Below are positions 1 to 9,512 of a stretch of DNA of 39,748 nt, piece by piece. The position numbers were made by a program, and so were the translations under genes. The stretch's first letter is position 1; every line of letters starts with the position of its first letter. Under the pieces are notes generated by a model, which saw only the letters and a program-made list of their open reading frames with translations, was not told the origin of the DNA and made no database searches. Location: assembly GCA_017450925.1 (NCBI GenBank), contig JAFSSS010000064.1, forward strand, positions 1 to 39,748, written 5' to 3'. The DNA comes from Ruminococcus sp. GTDB lineage: Bacteria; Bacillota; Clostridia; Oscillospirales; Ruminococcaceae.

Positions 1-139
1 CTTGCGAGCGAAGTGTGCTTCGCTTTGCGCAACGTCAAGGAGAATTGACGTCATCTTTGATGACGTTGGTAATCATGACGGAAAGCTGGCAAGCAGATGA
101 TGTGCAGAGGCGTTAGCCGCGGGTCGTGCGGTGTTGCCT
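1..139 (-). repeat. Palindromic MITE-like repeat, copy 1 (cut by window start)
   Basis: This is the inverted-orientation copy of the element also found at 27586-27779 and 39609-39748. Its terminal repeat, read on the minus strand as AGGCAACACCGCACGA, ends at 139 and is followed by TA (140-141). The outer 66 bases match the other copies exactly. Unlike them, it carries an extra internal stem-loop at about 47-71 (GACGTCATC, TTT, GATGACGTT). A second hairpin at about 1-32 is shared with copy 2 apart from one base. No coding capacity is visible. The promoter of the debranching enzyme gene begins about 25 bases beyond its end. Confidence 0.85.
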
Positions 140-163
140 TAGTTAGCTTTTCACAAAAAAGTC

Positions 164-192
164 TTGCTATGTTGCTTGTTTTGGTGTATAAT
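164..192 (+). promoter_or_regulatory. Sigma-A-type promoter of the debranching enzyme gene
   Basis: A TTGCTA box at 164-169, a 17-base spacer and a perfect TATAAT at 187-192 lie upstream of the ATG at 230. The ribosome binding site AGGCGGTGA (about 217-225) precedes the ATG. The promoter sits directly beside repeat copy 1 and may have been juxtaposed by its insertion. Confidence 0.65.
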
Positions 193-229
193 ACAGATAC
201 AGACTATAAATACATAAGGCGGTGACATT

Positions 230-2311
<2,082 letters not shown>

Positions 2312-2350
2312 CCGCTTTCATCATCATTTTCATCCGAAAAACATAAACGG

Positions 2351-2362
2351 GTAAACGTTTAC
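2351..2362. promoter_or_regulatory. LacI-family-like palindromic operator candidate
   Basis: GTAAACGTTTAC is a perfect 12-bp palindrome with the central AACGTT typical of LacI/CcpA-family operators. It lies about 45 bases upstream of the phosphofructokinase -35 box. No regulator gene is nearby, so the assignment rests on the motif alone. Confidence 0.35.
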
Positions 2363-2405
2363 TCTTGTAAATATGCAGAAATTTGCGGAAAATGCCTCTT
2401 AAAAT

Positions 2406-2434
2406 TTGCATTTGTCAGATTATTGTGATATAAT
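2406..2434 (+). promoter_or_regulatory. Promoter of the phosphofructokinase gene (extended -10)
   Basis: TTGCAT at 2406-2411, a 17-base spacer and TATAAT at 2429-2434 form the promoter. TG at 2426-2427 gives an extended -10. A GGAGGT ribosome binding site at 2459-2464 precedes the ATG at 2470. Confidence 0.7.
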
Positions 2435-2469
2435 CATATATGACAAAATTAGCTTAACGGAGGTCAAAT

Positions 2470-3672
2470 ATGAATATTGCTGTGGCACAATCGGGCGGCC
2501 CTACCTGCGCTATCAATGCGTCGCTGGTGGGAGTTTTCAAGCAGGCGCTCCAGACCCCGGAGATCGACGCTGTTTTCGGCTCGATCAACGGCATCGAGGG
2601 CATCATCAAGGACGAGCTTATCGACCTGAAGCTGGTCATCAAGACCAACGAGGATATGGAGCTGCTCAGGCAGACACCCTCCACCGTGCTGGGCTCCTGC
2701 CGCTATAAGCTGCCCTCTCAGGAGGAGGACACCGAGGTTTACGAGAAGATACTCCGCTGCTTTGAAAAGCACCGCATCGAGGCCTTTTTCTATATCGGCG
2801 GAAACGACTCTATGGACACGGTGGTAAAGCTCTCGGCATTTCTTATCGGACGCGGCTCAAAGGTCAGGGTCGTGGGCATTCCCAAGACTATCGACAACGA
2901 CCTGCCTGTTACCGACCACACCCCCGGCTTCGGTTCGGCGGCAAAATATGTGGCGACCACAGTTCAGGAGATCATCCGGGACAGCTCGGTATATTCTATC
3001 GAGTCGGTGACTATCGTTGAGATCATGGGTCGTCACGCCGGCTGGCTGACAGCCTCGGCCTGCACCCTCCGGGCAAATGACGAGATCGCACCTCACCTTA
3101 TCTATCTGCCGGAGCGGGAGTTCTCGGTAGATCAGTTCGTCGAGGACGTCCGGGCTATGATGGCAAAGCACAAGGCAGTCATCGTGGCAGTGTCAGAGGG
3201 TGTTGAGATACCCGAGGAAAACTGCCGCTCGGGAGTTGTAGATAACTTCGGGCACGAATATCTTTCCGGCGTTGGCAAGGCGCTGGAAAACATCATCCGC
3301 CGCGAGATAGGCTGCAAGGTGAGAAGCATCGAGCTGAACGTAATGCAGCGCTGTTCCTCGCACATCTGCTCCAAAACCGATATTGACGAGGCGGAGCTTA
3401 TCGGTGCCAAGGGCGTTCAGGCTGCTCTTGACGGGCGCACAGGCGTTACCATGACCTTCCGCCGCCTGTCGGACATTCCCTATGTGGTCACGGTCGAGGC
3501 TGCTCCCGCCGATCTGGTAGCCAACAAGGAAAAGTTCTTCCCCTCGGCATGGATAAACGAGGCCGGCAACGATGTTACAGAGGCCGCCTTCCGCTATTTC
3601 CTGCCGTTGATACAGGGCGAGGTACACATCGAGATGCGCAACGGAATGCCTCTGCATTTCAAGCTGAAATAA
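2470..3672 (+). CDS. pfp: 6-phosphofructokinase, probably diphosphate (PPi)-dependent
   Basis: This 400-residue enzyme of the phosphofructokinase family phosphorylates fructose 6-phosphate in glycolysis. Phosphoryl-donor choice can be read from two sites. The GGNDS loop (residues 110-114) has Asp113 where ATP enzymes have Gly in GGDGS. The PKTIDND motif (138-144) has Lys139 where ATP enzymes usually have Gly. Both are the PPi-type states known for this family, so PPi rather than ATP is the likely donor and the reaction would be reversible. The N-terminal AQSGGPT loop is intact. It has its own promoter and possible LacI-type operator, and ends at a bidirectional terminator facing gltX. Donor specificity is inferred from residues only. 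Confidence 0.88.
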   Translation: MNIAVAQSGGPTCAINASLVGVFKQALQTPEIDAVFGSINGIEGIIKDELIDLKLVIKTNEDMELLRQTPSTVLGSCRYKLPSQEEDTEVYEKILRCFEKHRIEAFFYIGGNDSMDTVVKLSAFLIGRGSKVRVVGIPKTIDNDLPVTDHTPGFGSAAKYVATTVQEIIRDSSVYSIESVTIVEIMGRHAGWLTASACTLRANDEIAPHLIYLPEREFSVDQFVEDVRAMMAKHKAVIVAVSEGVEIPEENCRSGVVDNFGHEYLSGVGKALENIIRREIGCKVRSIELNVMQRCSSHICSKTDIDEAELIGAKGVQAALDGRTGVTMTFRRLSDIPYVVTVEAAPADLVANKEKFFPSAWINEAGNDVTEAAFRYFLPLIQGEVHIEMRNGMPLHFKLK

Positions 3673-3684
3673 GAATAAAAGCAG

Positions 3685-3722
3685 AACGGGTATTCCCCCG
3701 CGTGTGGGGAATACCCGTTTTT
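3685..3722. terminator. Bidirectional intrinsic terminator between pfp and gltX
   Basis: A 14-bp stem (3685-3698 with 3706-3719) built on CGGGTATTCCCC and GGGGAATACCCG is followed by a T run on the plus strand and preceded by A-rich sequence serving the minus strand. It separates two convergent genes. Nearly the same stem is used at 27812-27847. Confidence 0.85.
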
Positions 3723-3723
3723 A

Positions 3724-5172
3724 TCATGATAATTTCTCTATCGCCCTGCGCACACGGTCGAGGGTCTTTTCTCTGCCGATGATAGCCGCAAGATCGGTGC
3801 CGCCGCCGGGAGTTGAGCGCTGTCCCGAAAGGGCGATGCCCAGCGGATAGAGCAGCCAGCCGTTCTTGACCTCCATTTGTGCCGCAATGCGGGCGCAGAC
3901 ATCATAAATGCCGTCCTTTGTCCAGTCGGAAACGGCCTCCAGCTCCGGCAGGAGGGCTTTCAGCGCTGTCAGCGAGGTATCGGTATCGGTCTTGAACTTC
4001 TTGTTCTTATAAAGCTCCGGGTCGATCTCCTCGGGCATACTGTCGATAAAGGTAACTCTGTCCGGGATGTCGGAGAGTATCTCACAGCGGGGCTTCAGAT
4101 TGCGGCAGAGCAGGTCAATGTCGATCTCGCTTTTGCAGACCCTTCTTATCCACGGCTCTGCGAGCCTTACGAACTCCTCGTCCGAAAGTGCGGAGATATG
4201 AGCCGCGTTGATAGCCTTCAGCTTAAGGCTGTCAAAGATCGCCGGTGACTTGTTGATGCGTGAGGGATCCCAGATCTCGATCATCTGATCGAGGGAGAAT
4301 ATCTCCTCCTCGCCCTTAGGACTCCAGCCCAGCAGCAGCAGATAATTCAGCACTGCCTCGGAGAGATAGCCCTGTGCCACAAGATCTTGATAAGAGGCAT
4401 CGCCGTTGCGCTTTGAGAGCTTGCTGTGGGCGTCCTTCATTACCGGCGGGCAGTGGATATAGACCGGCACCTCCCAGCCGAAGGCTTGATAGAGCAGGTT
4501 GTATTTCGGTGTGCTGGAGAGGTACTCCGAGCCGCGGATAACGTGGGTTATCTTCATCAGGTGGTCATCCACCACATTAGCGAAGTTATAGGTGGGCATC
4601 CCGTCGGTCTTGATAAGTATTTGATCCTCCAGCTCGGAATTATCCACCTCGATATGACCGTAGATCATATCGTCGAAGGCTGTAACGCCCTCGGTGGGCA
4701 TTTTCTGTCTGATGACATAGGGCATACCCGCCTCAAGGTTAGCCTTTATCTCCTCGCAGGAAAGGCAGCGGCATTTTCTGTCGTAGTGACCGACAGTCTC
4801 GCCGGCGGCCTTCTGCTCCTCGTGGAGAGCGTTAAGGCGCTCCTCGGTGCAGAAGCAGTAATAGGCTGCGCCCTTTTCCACCAGCTGCTCAGCATACTGC
4901 TTGAACATTCCCATTCTTTCGCTCTGGACGTAGGGGCCGTAATCTCCGCCGACATCGGGACCCTCGTCCCATGTCATACCGTTTTCCTTCAGGGTGTTGT
5001 AGATAACATCGACCGCGCCCTCGACATAGCGTTCCTGATCGGTGTCCTCGATACGGAGAATGAAGCTGCCGCCGTCATGGCGGGCAGTGAGATAGGCATA
5101 AAGCGCAGTACGCAGGTTGCCTACGTGCATATATCCTGTCGGAGAGGGTGCAAAACGTGTCCTTGTTGACAT
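3724..5172 (-). CDS. gltX: Glutamyl-tRNA synthetase
   Basis: This 482-residue class I aminoacyl-tRNA synthetase charges tRNA-Glu, and in many Firmicutes also tRNA-Gln when GatCAB is present. The N-terminus shows the ATP-binding signature in the form PTGYMHVGN (residues 11-19, HVGN replacing HIGH). The KMSKS-type loop is KLSKR (251-255). A Cys-rich insertion (C106, C108, C134, C136, C139) resembles the zinc-binding site of this family. The length is typical. It starts at ATG 5172 with an AAAGGAAG-type ribosome binding site, 21 bases downstream of an unknown membrane-protein gene, so the two are probably co-transcribed. Confidence 0.96.
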   Translation of the reverse strand: MSTRTRFAPSPTGYMHVGNLRTALYAYLTARHDGGSFILRIEDTDQERYVEGAVDVIYNTLKENGMTWDEGPDVGGDYGPYVQSERMGMFKQYAEQLVEKGAAYYCFCTEERLNALHEEQKAAGETVGHYDRKCRCLSCEEIKANLEAGMPYVIRQKMPTEGVTAFDDMIYGHIEVDNSELEDQILIKTDGMPTYNFANVVDDHLMKITHVIRGSEYLSSTPKYNLLYQAFGWEVPVYIHCPPVMKDAHSKLSKRNGDASYQDLVAQGYLSEAVLNYLLLLGWSPKGEEEIFSLDQMIEIWDPSRINKSPAIFDSLKLKAINAAHISALSDEEFVRLAEPWIRRVCKSEIDIDLLCRNLKPRCEILSDIPDRVTFIDSMPEEIDPELYKNKKFKTDTDTSLTALKALLPELEAVSDWTKDGIYDVCARIAAQMEVKNGWLLYPLGIALSGQRSTPGGGTDLAAIIGREKTLDRVRRAIEKLS

Positions 5173-5193
5173 CTTTATCTTCCTTTCGGTTTA

Positions 5194-6057
5194 TTATTCT
5201 TTCTTAGCGTAGAATGTTTTTTCTTCCTCGTTATAGGAGATAACATAGGTCGTATCCCTGCCGTCGGTCTCGATAATGACCCTGCCCTCCTTGTCATTCA
5301 TTTCAAGGTGCAGCATATACCTTCCGTCCAGCTCAGTGATCTGGCAGTCCCGGATATTCACTGTCCCGACCACCTGGCTTTCGGCGTTGACCTCGATACC
5401 GTTTTCGGCACAGCTGATAGTCGGAGAATAGCTCTCTGTTCGGTTAAAAAGGCCTATCACGATCATTGCGGCAACTGCTGCTCCGGCGATCAGCCATGAA
5501 ACGATCTTTGCATTTTTTGTTCTTGCGATGCCGAGTATCGTAACAGCGATGAACACCGCACAGAGTATCGCAGTCACGAGATGATGCGGAAATTTGTTCT
5601 TGACCTCGCCCGTATAGGTGTAAAGGTGAACCGCGAGGAACACCGTCATAGGGGCGAGTATCAGCGAGCTTATAACGTCCCCGCGCCTTACGAAATGCCC
5701 GACCGCGCCCATAGGGATAGTTGCAAGCGTCCAGCCTATCCAGTTTTTATAATACCCGAACAGCCCCCAGCCCATATCGGAAAACGGCACCTGCACAAGA
5801 TAGATCAGCGGCTGACTTATCAGGAAGAACACAAACGCCTTTGCGGCGGAATCGACCGGGCTTTTGCTGTTTGAAACGATCACAACTCCGAAGAATATCC
5901 ACCACTCGAAGGTGGTGCCTATATCCTTGACCGAGGTATCGTCCACGCCGGGTATAAGCATCAGTCCGCCCACAGCAGCCCCTATGACCACCGCCCATAT
6001 TATCAGCTTGGGCCAGGTAATATCCAGTCCGCCGAACAGCTTTCGCAGCACGCTCAA
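5194..6057 (-). CDS. Unknown multi-pass membrane protein with C-terminal soluble domain
   Basis: I do not recognise this 287-residue protein. The N-terminal two thirds contains about six hydrophobic segments. One begins near WPKLIIWAVV (residue 15), others include WWIFFGVVIVSN, AFVFFLISQPLIYLV, LVTAILCAVFIAV and IVSWLIAGAAVAAMIVI. The last about 75 residues are hydrophilic and beta-rich and may face the outside. The start is TTG at 6057, chosen because GGAG lies about eight bases upstream. It precedes gltX by 21 bases on the same strand. No catalytic motif was seen. Confidence 0.75.
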   Translation of the reverse strand: MSVLRKLFGGLDITWPKLIIWAVVIGAAVGGLMLIPGVDDTSVKDIGTTFEWWIFFGVVIVSNSKSPVDSAAKAFVFFLISQPLIYLVQVPFSDMGWGLFGYYKNWIGWTLATIPMGAVGHFVRRGDVISSLILAPMTVFLAVHLYTYTGEVKNKFPHHLVTAILCAVFIAVTILGIARTKNAKIVSWLIAGAAVAAMIVIGLFNRTESYSPTISCAENGIEVNAESQVVGTVNIRDCQITELDGRYMLHLEMNDKEGRVIIETDGRDTTYVISYNEEEKTFYAKKE

Positions 6058-6624
6058 AGGATCACTCTCCTTCAGATCATCATTTCATTTTCCCATACCG
6101 TTTCAGTATATCATAAATCAAAAAACAAGTCAAGCTTTTTTAATTTCACGCTGCGCACCTTGGGTGCTTGGGTCGGTTTTGTGCTTTGACTGCCAAGCTG
6201 CGCCGGAGCTTTTGTGTTCTGCGGACGGAAAATCGCTGTTGCTCTTTCCTGCTTGCACCTGTTTGCGCTGTAACGTGGTTTGCTATGGGACGGAAATACG
6301 CGCGGTCGCTTCGCTCCCTTGCTGTTTCCTGCAAGTGCGGGAGGACAACTTTTCCGGCGCTGCAATTGGTGTGTCCTCATTGCTGTTGATGTCGGATTTC
6401 ACTTTTATGCCCTTTTGTTTCTTCGTGCAGCGCCGGGGTCGTCGCTATCGCGCCGAGTGGGACGCTGTCCCACGCCCTGCAAGGGGCTCTGCCCCTTGAC
6501 CCCGCAAGCCTCTGGCGCGAGGCTTGACCGCGCGCTTTTTAATGCGCTTCGCGTTAGAGTTTACAGCTTCATCAGCCCCGCCGGCATCTTTCTCGTTTCC
6601 TGCACTCGCCCCGGCTCGGCGGCG
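6058..6624. repeat. Non-coding, hairpin- and repeat-rich 567-bp region
   Basis: No open frame here has a ribosome binding site or family resemblance. Three hairpins stand close together: TGGGAC/GTCCCA (6458-6472), AAGGGGC/GCCCCTT (6481-6497) and CAAGCCTC/GAGGCTTG (6505-6526). A smaller one (GCACC/GGTGC) is at 6155-6167. A phrase of GACGGAAA followed later by TTTCCTGC and a purine/pyrimidine-mixed tail recurs imperfectly (about 6221-6260, 6290-6340), and TTTCCTGC recurs at 6596-6603. From memory, blocks like the one at 6458-6500 occur in gut Firmicutes intergenic DNA; I cannot verify this here. Confidence 0.6.
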
Positions 6625-7233
6625 TTAGCCCGTCCGGCGAGGACCCGTCCGGCGAGGACCGAGGACCGCTCTGCACGGGGCTCCGTCACTGCCGCCGAGA
6701 TTTAGCGGCTGCGCCATGAGATAGTAACTCCCCTCTTCTATCCCCTTGAGCCGGATGCCCTCCAACAATATCGTTCCCGCGCCCAAGAGTATCAAATGCA
6801 CCTCCTTCGGCGCATCCTCCGGCCCTACTGTCTGACTTTCGTTTCCGATAAGCCGCAGGCCGCTGTCCGCAAACACCCTCGCCGCCTCAGCTGTAACAGT
6901 CGCCTTTCCGCCGATCAGCAGCCGCTCCGCCGCTCCTGCCGTCTTTGCGCTTTCCATAAACCTCTCCGCATCCGCTGCCGTAACATCTCCCTCGTGGTGT
7001 ACAACATAACAGTCCCCGATGAAGGCCTCCAGCTCTACCTCGTCGATCCTCTTTCCCTCTTCGATAAAATGGTAAGGCGCATCAACGTGCGTACCGTTAT
7101 GTGCGCACATACTAAACTCCGTCAAGTTGCAGATGTCGCCGTTTGAAATGCGCATCGGCGTTCTCCGCTCCGGCTGAGGATCGCCGGGAAATACAGTGCA
7201 GCCGAAAACCTCCTGCGAAATATCATAAAACAT
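6625..7233 (-). CDS. Cyclase-family hydrolase (kynurenine formamidase-like)
   Basis: This 202-residue metal-dependent hydrolase belongs to the cyclase family (Pfam Cyclase), which includes kynurenine formamidase. The defining metal motif HNGTHVDAPYH is at residues 45-55, and the typical GSDGAPCRAVL is near the C-terminus. The start is ATG 7233, with GGAGG six bases upstream; an in-frame ATG at 7251 lies upstream of that site. After GSDGAPCRAVL the protein runs into an in-frame 15-bp tandem repeat that adds a GPRRT-type tail before the stop, so the natural C-terminus may have been altered by repeat DNA. No tryptophan pathway genes are nearby; the substrate is unknown. Confidence 0.8.
   Translation of the reverse strand: MFYDISQEVFGCTVFPGDPQPERRTPMRISNGDICNLTEFSMCAHNGTHVDAPYHFIEEGKRIDEVELEAFIGDCYVVHHEGDVTAADAERFMESAKTAGAAERLLIGGKATVTAEAARVFADSGLRLIGNESQTVGPEDAPKEVHLILLGAGTILLEGIRLKGIEEGSYYLMAQPLNLGGSDGAPCRAVLGPRRTGPRRTG
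6629..6658. repeat. 15-bp tandem repeat at the 3' end of the cyclase gene
   Basis: CCCGTCCGGCGAGGA occurs twice in tandem (6629-6643 and 6644-6658), followed by a partial third unit. It encodes the GPRRT repeats that end the cyclase protein on the minus strand, so copy-number change would keep the frame. Confidence 0.85.
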
Positions 7234-7249
7234 ATTTTTCCTCCATTCC

Positions 7250-7278
7250 AAAAAATCTCCCCGCGAGTGCGAGGAGAT
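7250..7278 (-). terminator. Intrinsic terminator of the ABC operon
   Basis: On the minus strand a 10-bp stem (ATCTCCTCGC with GCGGGGAGAT, including one G-U pair) is followed by six T residues. It lies 22 bases after the last permease gene (ending 7301) and before the cyclase start. Confidence 0.8.
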
Positions 7279-7300
7279 CTTTTTCTCTTTTTGGCAGATA

Positions 7301-8350
7301 TTACATACCTGTAATACCCGAACGTTCGATACCTTCGATGAAGTACCTCTGCAGGAATATGTACATTACCAGCAGCGGCGTGATCGAAAGCACGCAGCCG
7401 GCCTCCAGCCAAACTATCAGCTGTCTTACCGACACTGACTGGCCGCCGAACAGGTCCTGCTGCAGCTGTGCATCCAAGTTTTTCAGCATCAGCGCGACTG
7501 TATCGTTATGAGTAAAGAACGAGCTTGATACATAGAAGTCGTTCCAATACCATACGATCGAGAACAGGAAAACTGTCAGGAACGAGGTCTTTGCGTTAGG
7601 CACCATTACCACAAGATAGGTCTTGAACGGTCCGCAGCCGTCGAGATAGGCGGCGTCCTCCAGCTCCTTCGGCAGTCCTCTGAAGAACTGACGGAAGATG
7701 AAGATGAACAGACCAGCTCTGAGTCCGTTTGCAAACAGTGCAGGCAGATACATTGTCCAGCCGGTGTTGATAAGCGAGGTCGCGCCTCCGGTAAGGAGCT
7801 TTGCAAGGAACTGGGGCTTAAAGAATGCATACTGCATATACAGCGGGATAGTAGTGATCTGCGGAGGTACGATTATCATCAGAACCACTATACCGAAGAG
7901 GATGCTTCTGCCCTTGAACTTAAATCTTGCGAAGCCGTAGCCGGTGATCGAGCAGGTGAGAACCTGCAGCACCGATGCGATAAGGTTAAGTCTTATGGTA
8001 GTAAGCAAGCTCTTGTCGAACTTCATTACCTGCCATGTCTGCTTGATATTGTTCATTGTCAGGCTCTTAGGCAGCCAAACGATCGAGGGGTCGTTCATCT
8101 GCTCACTGGGTCTGAACGCTGTCGAGATCATAAAGATCAGCGGGTAAAGAATTACAAAGCAGAGTCCGAAGAGTATGAGAAATCTGAAGATCGGCCATAC
8201 GGCGCCGGTAACAGCCTTGCGCCTGTTATACCTGATCTGTTCGGGAGTAAGGTATTTTTCAAGACCTTCAGCCTTCATTCTCTTATGACGGGCCTTCATA
8301 GCGGCCTTGCGTTCTTTTTCAAACAGCTTTTCTTCTTTTTTAGTTGCCAC
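7301..8350 (-). CDS. Sugar ABC transporter permease, MalG type (second pair)
   Basis: This 349-residue inner-membrane permease is of the carbohydrate-uptake-1 type. A basic cytoplasmic N-terminus (about 50 residues, rich in Lys/Arg) precedes six predicted membrane segments. The cytoplasmic EAA-like coupling loop reads ELEDAAYLDGCGPF followed by VVMVPNAK. The start is GTG 8350 behind AAGGGGGGA. It is the last gene of the operon, 13 bases after its MalF-type partner, and is followed by a terminator. With the partner it should form a heterodimeric channel; the ATPase serving it is not obvious, since only LolD-type ATPases are encoded in the operon. Confidence 0.88.
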   Translation of the reverse strand: MATKKEEKLFEKERKAAMKARHKRMKAEGLEKYLTPEQIRYNRRKAVTGAVWPIFRFLILFGLCFVILYPLIFMISTAFRPSEQMNDPSIVWLPKSLTMNNIKQTWQVMKFDKSLLTTIRLNLIASVLQVLTCSITGYGFARFKFKGRSILFGIVVLMIIVPPQITTIPLYMQYAFFKPQFLAKLLTGGATSLINTGWTMYLPALFANGLRAGLFIFIFRQFFRGLPKELEDAAYLDGCGPFKTYLVVMVPNAKTSFLTVFLFSIVWYWNDFYVSSSFFTHNDTVALMLKNLDAQLQQDLFGGQSVSVRQLIVWLEAGCVLSITPLLVMYIFLQRYFIEGIERSGITGM

Positions 8351-8363
8351 TATAAATCCCCCC

Positions 8364-9512
8364 TTACTCTACTTCATAGTAAATAAACTTGTTGATTATC
8401 GCAACAACTATTGCAAGCACAACGCCTATGATAGCGAAGTAAGCCCATGCCATTGCTGCCGAGTAGCCGTGCTCCCAGCTGCTTGCCTTGTTAAGTACGA
8501 TGCCCATTACCTTGTTGCCGGGATCTACGAACGAGTCAACGATCGTATAGACCAGACAGGTAAGGATCTGCGGACTGATATAGGGGATAGTGATCTTCCA
8601 GAAGTACTCCCACGCTGTAGCACCCTCCATCTGTGCCGCTTCCTTTGCAGAGAACGGTATTCCCTGCAATGCCGAAAGGAACAGAAGTATCTGGATACCC
8701 GAGTTCCACACAAGATTGAAGATGTCTGACGTCAGCGTATTGATTATCTCCGTCAGCTTTTCGCTGATGTTATAGATACCGAGGAAGTTGAGCAGCTGGT
8801 CAACGAGGTTAGCCTCGAACATTGTCGAGAACTGCTCTGCGCCGCCTGCGGTGCCGCTGGTGCTCATGTTACCGTTGATGATGTCGATAACAGGGCCGGT
8901 AGCGATGATAACGGGGAGGAAGAATACAGCTCTTGCAAAGGTCCTTCCCTTGAACTTCTGGTTAAGGATAACTGCGATGAATATTGAGAACACCAGTATC
9001 AGAGGTGTTTTCAGTGCGGTGTTGGAGAGTGTTTCCACCAGTGCCTTCGAGTAATCCTGATCCTGTCTGAAGGCATTGACGAAGTTATGGAAGCCGCCGT
9101 TTGACAGCTCCATTCCGCCGGAGCCTACCTTCGTATCATGGAAGGCATATACCAGTGAAACGATCAGCGGGTAAATGAAGAAGTAAAGCGTACCGATGAT
9201 CCACAGTGCGATAAAGCCGTAGCCATAGAGCTGCTTTTTCCTTTCGTAGCTGATCCTTGCGCCCTTGGGGGGCTTTGCATTGATCGCCTTAGGCTCGCTG
9301 TAGGTCTCTGCAGCGGCCTCGGCAGTTTCGGCTGCCGCTTCGACAGCTTCGGGCACCTCGTCTCCGATGACCTGGATATTCTCGGCGGCGGTTTCAGCCT
9401 CTTCAGCGATCTCTGTCACAGTGCTTCCGGCCTCCTCGGTGATCTCCTCGGCAGCCTCCTCGACTTGATTTTCGAGTTCTTCAGCATTCAAGTCCTTTTC
9501 AAACTCACTCAT
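8364..9512 (-). CDS. Sugar ABC transporter permease, MalF type, with acidic N-terminal extension
   Basis: This 382-residue permease carries an unusual N-terminal extension of about 90 residues rich in Glu and Ala. A basic patch (KPPKGARISYERKKQ) follows, then the membrane domain. The EAA loop is visible as AKEAAQMEGATAWEYF followed by KITIPYIS. The ATG at 9512 overlaps the stop of the upstream gene by one base (TGATG), implying translational coupling. The acidic extension is not part of normal MalF proteins and is predicted cytoplasmic, perhaps a docking or assembly segment. It pairs with the downstream MalG-type permease. Confidence 0.88.
   Translation of the reverse strand: MSEFEKDLNAEELENQVEEAAEEITEEAGSTVTEIAEEAETAAENIQVIGDEVPEAVEAAAETAEAAAETYSEPKAINAKPPKGARISYERKKQLYGYGFIALWIIGTLYFFIYPLIVSLVYAFHDTKVGSGGMELSNGGFHNFVNAFRQDQDYSKALVETLSNTALKTPLILVFSIFIAVILNQKFKGRTFARAVFFLPVIIATGPVIDIINGNMSTSGTAGGAEQFSTMFEANLVDQLLNFLGIYNISEKLTEIINTLTSDIFNLVWNSGIQILLFLSALQGIPFSAKEAAQMEGATAWEYFWKITIPYISPQILTCLVYTIVDSFVDPGNKVMGIVLNKASSWEHGYSAAMAWAYFAIIGVVLAIVVAIINKFIYYEVE

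Noticed and set aside
6111-6705. Several short open frames on both strands
   Set aside because: Arg/Cys/Pro-rich translations lie over hairpins and repeats, without ribosome binding sites or homologous features.
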